Origin: Lacihabitans soyangensis | GTDB taxonomy: Bacteria > Bacteroidota > Bacteroidia > Cytophagales > Spirosomataceae | Direction of reading: 5' to 3' | Assembly: GCF_024343775.1 (NCBI RefSeq) | Contig: NZ_RJUF01000015.1 | Location: forward strand, 22,591 to 86,590 | DNA: 64,000 bases | Shown: one piece after another, positions 36,692-45,784 of the stretch | Layout: every line of letters begins with the position of its first letter | Numbering within the stretch: the first letter of the stretch is position 1 | The notes under the pieces: model-generated | Databases searched by the model: none | The model's input: only the letters and a program-made list of their open reading frames with translations | What the model was told of the DNA's origin: nothing | Translations under genes and position numbers: made by a program

Positions 36692-38719
36692 ATGTACTTG
36701 AGGTCAATACCCGTACTTCGATATTTTATTCTGCTAGTGGCAGGTATATATGTATCCGAGTGGTATCAGCCCAAGTTAAACCATATTTACATTTTTCTAA
36801 GCATTATACTCAGTTTAGGAATTCTCTCCGCCAAAATCACAAAATTAAGGTTTATGAGATATTTAGTCCCTTTTCTGTTCTTTGGTATTGGGCTAGGGAG
36901 CTCTTATCTTTTCAACCAAAAAAATCAGTCCAATCACATCACCAAAGTGGGGCAGTTTGACCAATACATGGCCATGATAGACTCTTATACCGAGTCTAAA
37001 CCGAAAACTTATAAAGTCACAGCTCAGATTTTTGCCGTAAAAAAGAATGGAAAATGGAGTAAAGTAGTCGGAAAAACCATGCTTTATTTCAACAAAGAAG
37101 CACAGGTTGTACCTCAATACGGCGAAATTTATATACTAAAAAATACACTGAGGGAAATAGAGCCACCCAAAAATCCATTAGAATTTGACTACAAAACCTA
37201 CCAAGCTCGAAAAAATATCTTTACCCATCAATTTTTGAGAGAAGGCGATTTTATAAAAGCTGGGGAGATGAAAGGCTGGTCTTTATTCAAATTTGCCAAC
37301 TCTCTCAACGTTTACACCCACACGGTTTTCAAAGAAATGTTGGATACTCCAAAACAAATGGGTGTGGCAGAAGCCATGATTGGCGGCATGAAGGCCGAGC
37401 TTGACTTCGAAACCAAACAATGGTATTCAGCGACAGGAGCCATACATGTTTTGGCGGTTTCGGGCATGCATGTTGTTATTCTATTCGTGGTACTTAACGC
37501 CTTGTTTGGCTTATTTCTAAACAAAAAGAAACCCACTTTTTTGGTGGTTATATTGGTTTCTCTTTGGTCCTACGCCATATTTACGGGCTTGAGTCCAAGT
37601 GTTTGTCGCTCCACCTTGATGTTCTCTATGATACAGTTTGGTACTTATTTCAGGCGAGACGACAACCCTGTCAATACCCTACTCCTATCAGCCATTGTAC
37701 TGCTCATCATAGTACCGACCTGGCTCTATGATGTTGGTTTTCAGTTATCTTATTTGGCAGTTTTGGGTATCATGATTATTTATCCAAGCTTAAAAAGGTT
37801 ATTTTACATACCATGGAAGCCCCTTAGATGGATTTGGGAAATTTCTGCCGTTTCCATTGCGGCTCAAATATTAACCTTGCCCCTAACCTTATATTATTTT
37901 CATCAGTTCCCAAACTACTTTCTATTGGCTAACCCTGTGGTTTCTTTGATATCCTCAGTGATGCTGCCTATTGGACTTTTGGTTCTATTTGTGGCAAAAA
38001 TACCCTTCTTGGGAGCAGGTTTGGGCTTTGTTTTTAAATGGCTAATCAACATTCTCAATTACTCGGTTTACCTAATTGCTGAATTGCCGAATGCCTTAAC
38101 TACGGGACTTTCCATTTCGGCTACTACCGCTATTTTACTCTTTTTGGCTATTGGTTTTGCACTTTTGTTTTTCAAAAACAAAGAAATTAAGTACCTCAAA
38201 CTCATAGCCGTTATTTGTATTTATCTCACTTGTAGTGGTGCTTACCAACTTTCTAATCAGAATAAACAAAAAGAAATCACCTTTCATTTTATACCAAATG
38301 GTTGGGGGATATCGGTGATAGAAGGTCGTTCAGCAACTTTCATTTCCACTGATTCGCTTTGTAAAGAGCCACTTATTTATCAATTCCACCTCAAAAACTA
38401 TTATGATGCTAGAGGTATCAAAAGCTATAAAACCCAAGCAGTTACCGAAGAAGGTAATTTCTTAATTAATAATAAATTACAAAATATACAATGGATCAAA
38501 ACGCCAAATGGCCCAGTTATAGACCCAAAAATTGAGTATCTAGTTTGTTCTCAAAACGCAATCAAAGACCTCAAAAATCTGGAGAAGTTTGAAGGCACAA
38601 TAGTTCTAGATGGTTCAAATAAAAAATGGATCGTGGAAAAAATCAAAGAAGAGGCCGAATTGCGAAATAAAAAATTAATAGTTTTGTATGACATAGGTTC
38701 AAAAACCTTAACTTTTTAA
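36692..38719 (+). CDS. comEC: ComEC/Rec2-family DNA-uptake channel protein, without metallo-beta-lactamase domain
   Basis: A 675-residue inner-membrane protein. The N-terminal helices and DUF4131-like region are followed by the Competence domain: GAIHVLAVSGMHVVILFVVLNALFG, SPSVCRSTLMFSMIQFG, and DVGFQLSYLAVLGIMIIYPSL. The C-terminal soluble part of about 140 residues (from YQLSNQNKQKEITFHF) lacks any HxHxDH zinc motif. The nuclease-like beta-lactamase domain found in Bacillus ComEC is therefore absent, as is common in Bacteroidota. It is the channel for single-stranded DNA entry in natural transformation. Its start codon lies 1 bp after the panB stop. Confidence 0.93.
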   Translation: MYLRSIPVLRYFILLVAGIYVSEWYQPKLNHIYIFLSIILSLGILSAKITKLRFMRYLVPFLFFGIGLGSSYLFNQKNQSNHITKVGQFDQYMAMIDSYTESKPKTYKVTAQIFAVKKNGKWSKVVGKTMLYFNKEAQVVPQYGEIYILKNTLREIEPPKNPLEFDYKTYQARKNIFTHQFLREGDFIKAGEMKGWSLFKFANSLNVYTHTVFKEMLDTPKQMGVAEAMIGGMKAELDFETKQWYSATGAIHVLAVSGMHVVILFVVLNALFGLFLNKKKPTFLVVILVSLWSYAIFTGLSPSVCRSTLMFSMIQFGTYFRRDDNPVNTLLLSAIVLLIIVPTWLYDVGFQLSYLAVLGIMIIYPSLKRLFYIPWKPLRWIWEISAVSIAAQILTLPLTLYYFHQFPNYFLLANPVVSLISSVMLPIGLLVLFVAKIPFLGAGLGFVFKWLINILNYSVYLIAELPNALTTGLSISATTAILLFLAIGFALLFFKNKEIKYLKLIAVICIYLTCSGAYQLSNQNKQKEITFHFIPNGWGISVIEGRSATFISTDSLCKEPLIYQFHLKNYYDARGIKSYKTQAVTEEGNFLINNKLQNIQWIKTPNGPVIDPKIEYLVCSQNAIKDLKNLEKFEGTIVLDGSNKKWIVEKIKEEAELRNKKLIVLYDIGSKTLTF

Positions 38720-38805
38720 AAATAAACAGTCCGTAATGGTTTGCAATCAACTTAAAGAATATTTACACTTTATGTCTTTGCGACCTAACGGTTAACCTAA
38801 AAAAC

Positions 38806-39333
38806 ATGAAAAAAGCCCTGAATATTATCTTTATTGTGGTTGGCGTATTGGTTTTGGCACTTTTTGGTGTTCGTTATTATACCAAAAGCCACAGTCCGTT
38901 CGAAAAACTAACTGCCAAAGGCAGCAGAGACCTGAAAGTTGAACTCGGCTATTGTAGACCATTGATGAAAGGCAGAAAGATTTTCGGAGAACTCATTCCT
39001 TATAATACTGTTTGGCGTACAGGTGCCAACGAGGCCACCACCATCAGTTTTTCTAGAACCTGTAGCTTTGGCAAAAGAAAAGTTAAAGACGGCAAATATA
39101 GCCTTTGGACCGTTCCAGGTGAACGTTACTGGACAATTATACTCAATACAGAAACAGGGCAGTGGGGTACCAACTACGACGAAAGTAAGGATTATTTGAG
39201 ATTCAAAATAGAAGCTGAAAAAACTGTGGAACCAACCGAACAACTCACTATAAAACTAAATCAAGTAGCCGACAATGGAATTGACATGACATTAAACTGG
39301 GAAAACACTCAGTTGAATATTCCAATCAGATAA
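38806..39333 (+). CDS. DUF2911 exported protein
   Basis: A 175-residue protein with an N-terminal membrane anchor (ALNIIFIVVGVLVLALFGVRYY). The body has the DUF2911 signature: VELGYCRPLMKGRKIFGELIPYNTVWRTGANEATTISFSRTCSFGKRKVKDGKYSLWTVPGERYWTIILN, then QWGTNYDESKDYLRF. The family has no assigned biochemical function. The usual form has a cleavable signal peptide; here the N-terminal segment lacks a clear cleavage site and may remain as an anchor. The terminator at 39371-39398 closes the unit. Confidence 0.9.
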   Translation: MKKALNIIFIVVGVLVLALFGVRYYTKSHSPFEKLTAKGSRDLKVELGYCRPLMKGRKIFGELIPYNTVWRTGANEATTISFSRTCSFGKRKVKDGKYSLWTVPGERYWTIILNTETGQWGTNYDESKDYLRFKIEAEKTVEPTEQLTIKLNQVADNGIDMTLNWENTQLNIPIR

Positions 39334-39370
39334 ATTAGATATTTTATATAAAAAGGATTTCAATCTTCTT

Positions 39371-39398
39371 AAAGCTCCATTTTCGGGGCTTTTTTTTA
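39371..39398 (+). terminator. Terminator after the DUF2911 gene
   Basis: AAAGCTCC pairs with GGGGCTTT (one G-T pair) across the loop ATTTTC and is followed by a run of T. It ends 77 bp before the palindrome array begins. Confidence 0.8.
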
Positions 39399-39475
39399 TT
39401 TCACAAAACAATAAAACACTCTTAATCAGAGTATTAAAAACATATATAAAAAGAAAAGTTTGATATTATCGATCC

Positions 39476-39662
39476 ATAATTGCTTTTTATAAAAAGCAAT
39501 TATATAATATTTTTGCTTATTTTATAAAGCATTTTTAATAAATAATTGCTTAATTTAAAAAGCAAAATAAACCTTTTAAAAATTCCATATTTGAAATACT
39601 ATATGTATTTTTGCTTTTTACAGAAAGCAATTTAATGTCTATTTTGCTTTTCTTAGAAAGCA
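39476..39662. repeat. Array of five 18-bp palindromes, TGCTT-N8-AAGCA, ahead of the AAA ATPase gene
   Basis: Five units of identical length read TGCTT[T/A]-N6-AAAGCA: 39481-39498, 39514-39531, 39547-39564, 39612-39629 and 39645-39662. Start-to-start distances are 33, 33, 65 and 33 bp, so units fall on an almost exact 33-bp register with one position empty. The first unit extends to a perfect 28-bp palindrome (39476-39503). The spacers between units are unrelated AT-rich sequence. The inner N6 differs between units while the arms are conserved, which suggests recognition of the arms. TAnnTTTG-like -7 elements occur at units 2 and 4 and a near match at unit 5. The last unit ends 21 bp before the ATPase ATG. 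Confidence 0.85.
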
Positions 39663-39683
39663 AAATTAATAACAGATAACAAA

Positions 39684-40877
39684 ATGGACTTTCTATATCA
39701 AAATCACCAAAAAACAATAACCAAACTTAAAACCGAGTTTAGGAGGGATTTTATTGACCAAATAGATTGGGATGAACGAATGATTGCCATCAAAGGAGCC
39801 AGAGGTGTTGGTAAAACTACTTTGATGCTGCAGTACATAAAAGAAACACATAAGACGGCCAATCAAGCACTTTTTGTGAGCATGGACGATATACAAGTTT
39901 CAGGACTATCTATTTGGGAAATAGCCGAATACCACTATAACCAAGGCGGAACGCATTTATACATAGACGAAATACACAAATATGACAACTGGAGCATCGA
40001 ACTAAAAAACATTTATGACAGACTTGGCGGACTGTCAGTGTGTTTTTCTTCATCTTCAATACTACAGGTGTATAAAGGCTACGCCGACCTTAGTAGACGT
40101 GTGGTTAGTTACCAGCTACATGGACTGTCGCTGCGAGAATACATTCAAATAGAAACAAAGACTAGGTTTGAGAAATACACATTTCAAGAAATTTCAAAAA
40201 ACCACGTAGAAATTTCAACACAAATTATTGAGCGAATCAAGCCACTGGCGTATTTTAATGAGTACCTCAAAATGGGCTATTTCCCATTTTATTTACAAAG
40301 CAAAAAAAGCTATTATCAAAAACTGACCACTATTTTAGGAGTAACTTTGGAGGTGGATTTACCTTATATTTTGGACATCAACATCCACAATGTTGGTAAA
40401 CTCAAAAGACTCATAAAAGTAATAGCTGGTGCTGTACCATTTCAGCCGAATATATCCAAACTCGCTGAAAGTGTTGACCTTACAAGAAATACGCTGACGC
40501 AGTATTTGTATTATTTGGAGCAAGCCGAAATCATAAATTTATTGACGGTAAACACAAAATCGTACTCCCATCTTACAAAACCTGAGAAAATATTTTTGCA
40601 AAATCCTAACCTTGCACATGCTATTAATTGGGAAACAGTAAACAGAGGAACTTTGAGAGAATTATTCTTTCTCAACCAATTAAAAACGACACAACAGGTC
40701 AATTTTACAAAAATTGGGGATTTTTTGGTTAACGAAAAATATATATTTGAGATAGGAGGTTCTACGAAGACATTCGCTCAAATTGCCGACATTGAAGATT
40801 CCTATCTGGCCGTTGACGAGATAGAAATTGGACATAAAAACAAAATACCTCTTTGGCTCTTTGGTTTTTTGTATTGA
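39684..40877 (+). CDS. AAA-type ATP-binding protein (AAA_14/DUF4143-like)
   Basis: A 397-residue soluble ATPase. Walker A is GARGVGKTT (residues 38-46) and Walker B is LYIDE (92-96), followed by HKYDNWSIELKNIYDR. Then come SSSILQVYKGYADLSRRVVSYQLHGLSLREYI, the region of the conserved arginine typical of AAA_14 proteins, a helix-turn-helix-like stretch (NISKLAESVDLTRNTLTQYLYYLEQAEII, about 257-285), and a C-terminal DUF4143-like nuclease-fold region ending EIGGSTKTFAQIADIEDSYLAVDEIEIG. The cellular role of this widespread family is unknown. The palindrome array directly upstream suggests autoregulation or that the array is the protein's binding site. Its end is only 3 bp from the convergent oxidoreductase. 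Confidence 0.88.
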   Translation: MDFLYQNHQKTITKLKTEFRRDFIDQIDWDERMIAIKGARGVGKTTLMLQYIKETHKTANQALFVSMDDIQVSGLSIWEIAEYHYNQGGTHLYIDEIHKYDNWSIELKNIYDRLGGLSVCFSSSSILQVYKGYADLSRRVVSYQLHGLSLREYIQIETKTRFEKYTFQEISKNHVEISTQIIERIKPLAYFNEYLKMGYFPFYLQSKKSYYQKLTTILGVTLEVDLPYILDINIHNVGKLKRLIKVIAGAVPFQPNISKLAESVDLTRNTLTQYLYYLEQAEIINLLTVNTKSYSHLTKPEKIFLQNPNLAHAINWETVNRGTLRELFFLNQLKTTQQVNFTKIGDFLVNEKYIFEIGGSTKTFAQIADIEDSYLAVDEIEIGHKNKIPLWLFGFLY

Positions 40878-40880
40878 CAA

Positions 40881-41855
40881 TCAATAGACTATCTTCGCAA
40901 CTTCTCTCGTTTTATCTAACAAATGAATGAGTTTATTACTATCTGCAAGTGACCAATTAGGGCTTTCCGTCAGCCCTTTTCTGAGACATTCATTCGCCTC
41001 TTCGATTTCATAATTGTATCCAAAAGTATCTCTCGGGAATTCCAGTGTCTCCAACTCTTCTCCCTCTGAACCAAAGAAAGTTAAACGAGTGGCTTCGTGA
41101 AATCTACCATGCATTTCAATAGAGCCCTTACTTCCATAAATACGTGCTTCACAATCGGTATAGGCTCCAACTGTACAATTTAGCAATGCCGTTGCCTGAT
41201 TGTCATATTGATAGATAAATGAAGTAGTCTCATCTGTTCCAGTAGGAGCAAATATACTTGCGGCCATTATTTTGGAAGGATATCCCAACAAAAACAGAGA
41301 CAAAAATGCAGGATAAATACCGATATCTAAAAATGCCCCACCTCCCAATTCAGGATTAAATAGACGAGATTTTTCATCATAAACGGCCTGAAAACCAAAA
41401 TCAGCAGCAATGGTTTTAATTTCACCTATTCGACCTTCTTCTATGGATGATTTTACCTTCAAAAAACTAGGTAGAAACCTACTCCACATGGCTTCCATTA
41501 GAAATAGTTTTTTGGTTTTGGCCAATTTCACCATTTCATCTACCTCGGTCTCGTCCATGGCAAAGGGTTTTTCGCACAGTACGCCCACTCCGTTGTTCAG
41601 GCACAAAAGCGTATGTTCTTTGTGATAAGTATGAGGGGTGGCCACATAAACAATATCGAGTTCGACGCCAAAAAGAGCACCGTAACCTTCAAATGCATGC
41701 TTAGCACCATGCGAAATGGCAAATTGTTGAGCCCTTGAAAGTGATGTGCTGGCTACCGCAACTAATTCGCAGCCATGGGTTTTATTCAAATCAGAGGCAA
41801 ATTTTGCGGCAATTTTTCCTGCACCCAAAATCCCCCATTTTATAGTTTTAGTCAT
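40881..41855 (-). CDS. Gfo/Idh/MocA-family NAD(P)-dependent oxidoreductase
   Basis: A 324-residue cytoplasmic dehydrogenase. The Rossmann N-terminus KWGILGAGKIAAKFASDLNKTHGCELVAVAS contains GxGxxA. Next comes DIVYVATPHTYHKEHTLLCLNNGVGVLCEKPFAMDETEVDEMV, with the family's EKP motif whose Lys contacts substrate and cofactor. The C-terminal sheet domain has GGGAFLDIGIYPAFLSLFLLG, the family DIGxY/H motif. Such enzymes oxidise or reduce sugars and related polyols; the substrate here is unknown. It is closest to the dihydrodiol/xylose dehydrogenase-like subgroup (inference). It is convergent with the ATPase gene. Confidence 0.93.
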   Translation of the reverse strand: MTKTIKWGILGAGKIAAKFASDLNKTHGCELVAVASTSLSRAQQFAISHGAKHAFEGYGALFGVELDIVYVATPHTYHKEHTLLCLNNGVGVLCEKPFAMDETEVDEMVKLAKTKKLFLMEAMWSRFLPSFLKVKSSIEEGRIGEIKTIAADFGFQAVYDEKSRLFNPELGGGAFLDIGIYPAFLSLFLLGYPSKIMAASIFAPTGTDETTSFIYQYDNQATALLNCTVGAYTDCEARIYGSKGSIEMHGRFHEATRLTFFGSEGEELETLEFPRDTFGYNYEIEEANECLRKGLTESPNWSLADSNKLIHLLDKTREVAKIVY

Positions 41856-41896
41856 TTATTTAAAGTCAAATTTTACGCAATTTAACCCTAAAAGAC

Positions 41897-43786
41897 TTAG
41901 TTAACAATTATTTTCTTGGTCTGCTTGGCTATCTGATTGGCAACAACCACTTGGTAAACACCCATGGTTAAATCACCTTTCAATATCATTTTGTAGGACG
42001 AATCGCCTGTTTTCTCAAGCTCAAAAGCCACTCCAACGCCTTTGGCATCTATTAATTGAATAGTGGGATTATCTAAAAAAGTTTCAATCAAAATATACTC
42101 GGTAGCTGGATTGGGATAAATCTTGAATTTGTCGATAGGATCATTTGTTGTTGACAACGGGCTATAATTAAAACTTACCGTTGGCCCGATGTATGACTTA
42201 TTTCCCACGTCGGTATAACGCAATCTGTAATAATTTTGTCCAAACACTGGGTTTCTGTCAATAAACCTATAAGATACTATCCCAGTGGAAGTACCAACAG
42301 CAAACTGTTCATCCTTTTGAAAAAAATCTTTGTTATTATCACTTTTTTCAACAAATATAGACTTCGAATCTTGCTCAAAAGTAGTCGTCCAGGCCAATTC
42401 TATATCCTGATTATTATTCAAAAATGCTTGAAACCTTCCAAAAATTATAGGAGGAGGAAGGCTAAGATTTAAGGCCCAAAAATCACTTTGACCCCGATTG
42501 AGCGTAGCGTCGCCATCAGCCGAACGACTGCTGGATGCAAGAAATAGCCCTTTTTTAGAAGTATAAATGACTTGTCGTGCTAAGTCTATGTCTGCCCCAC
42601 CAAAAAGTTTATGATAAACAGGAGCAAATGTTCCTTCATTAAGTGCCATCAGCCATACATCCGTAATTGGACCTTTGGGTTTTACCAAACCTATGGTCGA
42701 TTGGCTTGTCCCTGCTGCGTAAAGAAGACCATCGCCTCCTCTAACTACACTATAAAAACCATCGTTATCTTTGCCACCAAAGTGGTATTTGTTCACTAAA
42801 AGACCATTTTTATCTAAGTTGAGAATAATACCGTCTTTTTCACCGAGCGAATTCCCAATCTGCCCGTTAGACGAACTCGATTCCCCAACTATATAAAAGC
42901 CTGTTTTTGAAATATTCTCTAAAGCCGAAAAAGCCACGTCGTAGCTATTTCCACCGAAACCTTTTTCCCAAACTTGTCGACCAGCACCGTCAATTTTTAT
43001 AACCAAAAAATCAAGAAAACCTTGTCCAGCACCTGAAATGTCCCTTTCAAGCGAAAGTGTACCTCCTACCATCAAGTAACCACCGTCAGAAGTCGGAATA
43101 ATATCGTTCATGTAATCTTCCAACCCCCCGCCGAATGTTTTCTCCCAAAGGGTATCTCCGAAAGTCGATAATTTAGCTACATAAAAATCATATCCTGAAA
43201 AAGGATTTACACCTATCAGCCTAGTGGCACCAATAATGAACTGACCATCAGCCAAAAGTCTTATGGTAGGTTTACTAAAACTATTTACCTGCTGATAAGT
43301 AACTCCAGAACTGCCATTTCCACCTGCAAAAAGTCGCCTCGAAACCAAATCGCCATTCTCTTTAAGTCTTATAAGCAGTAAACCTCCGTTAACTCCGTTG
43401 AAGTTGGCGTCACCGTCGGTAGACTGCGTGGTACCTAAAATCATGTATTCGTTATTGGAAGTTTTAACAATTGAAGTAGCTACGTCATCCTTAGAACCAC
43501 CGAAGGTTTTAGACCAAACCAATGCTCCAGAAACCGATACTTTAGCTATCCAGAAATCGTTTCCGCCTGTACCATCAAACCCACGGGAATCTTTGACATC
43601 GAAGCTATTTTTAGAGTTAGTAGAACCAACCATTATAAAACCACCATCAGAAGTTTCAGCTCCGCCGTAAACTACCTCGTTTCGTTCGCCGCCGTGTGTT
43701 TTTTGCCAATTTATGACAAACTCTTGGGCGAAAAGAGATATATTCGTTAATACGAAAACTGTAAATATGGATAAAGACTTTAGCAT
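41897..43786 (-). CDS. Secreted T9SS-type A sorting-domain protein with beta-propeller-like repeats
   Basis: The start is ATG 43786 (MLKSLSIFTVFVLTNISLFAQ signal peptide; an upstream in-frame TTG adds one residue), giving 629 residues. About seven tandem segments of the form W.KTFGG...D.....TSDGGFIMVGST.S fill residues about 28-460, like the delta-60 or propeller repeats of Bacteroidota secreted proteins. The C-terminus from FKIYPNPATEYILIE to KQTKKIIVN is a T9SS type A sorting domain (about 75 residues) that directs export across the outer membrane. A fibronectin-like segment (IELAWTTTFEQDSKSIFVEKS) precedes it. No enzymatic motif is visible; a surface or matrix role is likely. Confidence 0.93.
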   Translation of the reverse strand: MLKSLSIFTVFVLTNISLFAQEFVINWQKTHGGERNEVVYGGAETSDGGFIMVGSTNSKNSFDVKDSRGFDGTGGNDFWIAKVSVSGALVWSKTFGGSKDDVATSIVKTSNNEYMILGTTQSTDGDANFNGVNGGLLLIRLKENGDLVSRRLFAGGNGSSGVTYQQVNSFSKPTIRLLADGQFIIGATRLIGVNPFSGYDFYVAKLSTFGDTLWEKTFGGGLEDYMNDIIPTSDGGYLMVGGTLSLERDISGAGQGFLDFLVIKIDGAGRQVWEKGFGGNSYDVAFSALENISKTGFYIVGESSSSNGQIGNSLGEKDGIILNLDKNGLLVNKYHFGGKDNDGFYSVVRGGDGLLYAAGTSQSTIGLVKPKGPITDVWLMALNEGTFAPVYHKLFGGADIDLARQVIYTSKKGLFLASSSRSADGDATLNRGQSDFWALNLSLPPPIIFGRFQAFLNNNQDIELAWTTTFEQDSKSIFVEKSDNNKDFFQKDEQFAVGTSTGIVSYRFIDRNPVFGQNYYRLRYTDVGNKSYIGPTVSFNYSPLSTTNDPIDKFKIYPNPATEYILIETFLDNPTIQLIDAKGVGVAFELEKTGDSSYKMILKGDLTMGVYQVVVANQIAKQTKKIIVN

Positions 43787-43916
43787 CAATATGAGTTGTT
43801 GTTATCCGTAGAGAATCCGAAAAACCTTCATTTTTGTTTCCTACGAACTTAAAACCGCTCAAATTTCGTGCCTACTAGATATTTTTCAAGACAAAAAACG
43901 CTATCCAAACCACCTC

Positions 43917-44414
43917 TTAGCTAATATGAACAGTTTCCCCAATGGATTCCTCAAAAAAATGATGCAATTGAAAAGTTTGTTCCACTCCCATTTTCTGACC
44001 AGTTTGTGCTATAAAATATAGAATAACCAAACCACCCAGCAAAAACGGCAAAAACCAAAGTATCTGACTTTCAATATGTAGCGAGTATTTTACTAAGCCA
44101 ATAATTGTTGTAAAAAACAAAGCCAAGCCCAAAATTGCATACCCAAATAAAAACACCGCCCAAACCGTGGGGTGCGGCCCATACATACCTCGGAGTATGG
44201 TTCCATCATCTGTCTCTTCAAATGAAACATTGAGCTGTGGTGACCAAAAATGTTGATGTTCGGGTAATATCCTAAAAAGTCCGTGGGTGAGAAACACTTT
44301 GCCATCTATATGGTCGTTCTGCGTCTCTAATCTTTTATTGATTTTTTCTACTAATTCCTTTGGCTTTTGGGGGTATTCTGTCCTGAACCTAGGCCTTACT
44401 CTGAAACTGGTCAT
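43917..44414 (-). CDS. Two-helix membrane protein of unknown function
   Basis: A 165-residue protein. The N-terminal ~80 residues are soluble and charged (RVRPRFRTEYPQKPKELVEKINKRLETQNDHIDGKVF), with HQHFWSPQLNVSFEETDDGTILRGMYGPHPTVW. Then come two hydrophobic helices (about 85-110 and 120-140) and a short amphipathic tail. I do not recognise a named family. The pattern resembles a membrane-anchored cytoplasmic domain of the kind seen in many Bacteroidota. No neighbour suggests a role. Confidence 0.75.
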   Translation of the reverse strand: MTSFRVRPRFRTEYPQKPKELVEKINKRLETQNDHIDGKVFLTHGLFRILPEHQHFWSPQLNVSFEETDDGTILRGMYGPHPTVWAVFLFGYAILGLALFFTTIIGLVKYSLHIESQILWFLPFLLGGLVILYFIAQTGQKMGVEQTFQLHHFFEESIGETVHIS

Positions 44415-44530
44415 ATCTGGGTTATTTTAGGTTGAATGATAAAACTAAAAAATAACCAAATCAATATTTATGACTTTGGACAGAAAATGGAATTTCTGTG
44501 TAGATTTCTAAATTACCTAACCATTACGCA

Positions 44531-44560
44531 CAAAAAAACCTCTCGAAAAATCGAGAGGTC
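44531..44560 (-). terminator. Terminator of the rpsL-rpsG operon
   Basis: The stem ACCTCTCGA...TCGAGAGGT with a four-base loop is followed on the minus strand by seven T. It lies 24-53 bp beyond the rpsG stop codon and ends the operon before any fusA gene. Confidence 0.92.
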
Positions 44561-44583
44561 TCTTTTTGGTTTGAATCAGAAGA

Positions 44584-45051
44584 TTACAATCTGAAGTGCG
44601 AGAATGCTTTGTTCGCATCCGCCATTCTGTGTGTATCATCTTTCTTTTTCACAGATGCACCTTCACCTTTCGAAGCAGCGATAATCTCGCCAGCCAAACG
44701 CTCAGTGATGGTTTTCTCACCACGCTTACGAGCGTAGTTGATCATCCATTTCATACCTAATGACTGTTTACGATCGGCTCTTACTTCAGTAGGAACTTGG
44801 AAAGTAGCACCACCAACTCTACGGCTTTTAACCTCTACAGCTGGCATAACGTTGTTCAATGCTTTTTTCCAGATTTCTAATCCGTTTTCGCTCGTACGTT
44901 TCTCAACAATCTCTAATGCACCATAAAAAATACCGTAAGCCAGTGATTTTTTACCGTCGTACATCATGTTGTTTACAAACTTTGTTACTGTTACATCTCT
45001 GAACTTTGGATCAGGTAACACGTAACGCTTTTTTGGTTTTGCTTTTCTCAT
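44584..45051 (-). CDS. rpsG: 30S ribosomal protein S7
   Basis: Primary 16S rRNA-binding protein of the small-subunit head; 155 residues, standard length. Recognisable features are [99 protein letters not shown] and [18 protein letters not shown] at the C-terminus. It follows rpsL with a 115-bp spacer, where E. coli S7 exerts feedback control. A small hairpin (CTCTCA...TGAGAG) lies in that spacer at about 45137-45149. A strong terminator follows instead of fusA. Confidence 0.98.
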   Translation of the reverse strand: MRKAKPKKRYVLPDPKFRDVTVTKFVNNMMYDGKKSLAYGIFYGALEIVEKRTSENGLEIWKKALNNVMPAVEVKSRRVGGATFQVPTEVRADRKQSLGMKWMINYARKRGEKTITERLAGEIIAASKGEGASVKKKDDTHRMADANKAFSHFRL

Positions 45052-45166
45052 TTCTTAAATTTTTAAGAAGGTTTCGTTTAATGATTTAAACTAATTCACA
45101 TTCGGTAATACCAAACATTACTTCCCCTATATGTGCTCTCAGTGAGAGACTATAAAGATTTTCTTG

Positions 45167-45580
45167 TTATTTTTTCTTACCTTTTGTTGGTGCCGCCGCT
45201 ACCTGACCTGGCTTAGGACGTTTAGCACCATACTTAGAGCGACTCTGCTTACGGTTGTTTACACCGGCTGTATCCAATGCCCCACGAACGATGTGATAAC
45301 GTACACCTGGTAAGTCTTTCACACGACCACCTCTAATCAATACGATAGAGTGCTCTTGCAAATTGTGACCTTCACCTGGAATGTAGGCGTTCACCTCTTT
45401 CTGGTTCGTTAAACGTACACGAGCTACTTTACGAAGAGCCGAGTTTGGCTTCTTTGGTGTAGTAGTATAAACTCTTGTGCACACCCCACGACGCTGAGGG
45501 CAAGAATCCAATGCCGGAGATTTCGACTTGTACATTAATGTCTCTCTTCCTTTTCTTACTAACTGCTGTATAGTAGGCAT
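45167..45580 (-). CDS. rpsL: 30S ribosomal protein S12
   Basis: A 137-residue decoding-centre protein. [59 protein letters not shown] and [38 protein letters not shown] are fully conserved. The lysines at the two classical streptomycin-resistance sites (TPKKPNS and GGRVKDLPG) are wild type. The C-terminus carries a short Lys-rich extension (PTKGKKK). It is first in the rpsL-rpsG operon. A TTACCTTTG -7-like element lies on the minus strand at 45642-45635 about 55 bp upstream. Confidence 0.99.
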   Translation of the reverse strand: MPTIQQLVRKGRETLMYKSKSPALDSCPQRRGVCTRVYTTTPKKPNSALRKVARVRLTNQKEVNAYIPGEGHNLQEHSIVLIRGGRVKDLPGVRYHIVRGALDTAGVNNRKQSRSKYGAKRPKPGQVAAAPTKGKKK

Positions 45581-45634
45581 TGTAAACTGTTAAAAATTAA
45601 TTAATTAAATACTATCTCCCCAAAATTGGGACTG

Positions 45635-45643
45635 CAAAGGTAA
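45635..45643 (-). promoter_or_regulatory. Probable -7 element of the rpsL-rpsG promoter
   Basis: On the minus strand the sequence reads TTACCTTTG, a match to TAnnTTTG and identical to the -7 of the riboswitch promoter. The -33 region is AT-rich but without a clear TTTG, so only the -7 element is called. Confidence 0.5.
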
Positions 45644-45752
45644 GATTATTTTTCTGGAAATAAAATTTTGTACAAGAAATTATACCGAAAGACCCTATAT
45701 TTTATCAAAAACCAAGTTCCCGAAGGCTTTTCAAAAAAAATATCCGAAATAG

Positions 45753-45784
45753 TTTGAAAAATATAAATAATCATCGTAATATTG
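45753..45784 (+). promoter_or_regulatory. arsR promoter
   Basis: TTTG at 45753-45756 is followed after 20 bp by TAATATTG at 45777-45784, one mismatch from TAnnTTTG. The -7 box lies inside the operator dyad at 45773-45788, as expected for repression by steric block. Confidence 0.65.

Noticed and set aside
39476..39662. CRISPR array as an explanation of the palindromes at 39476-39662
   Set aside because: Units are 18 bp with AT-rich spacers of 15 or 47 bp, arms differ between units, and no cas gene is present.
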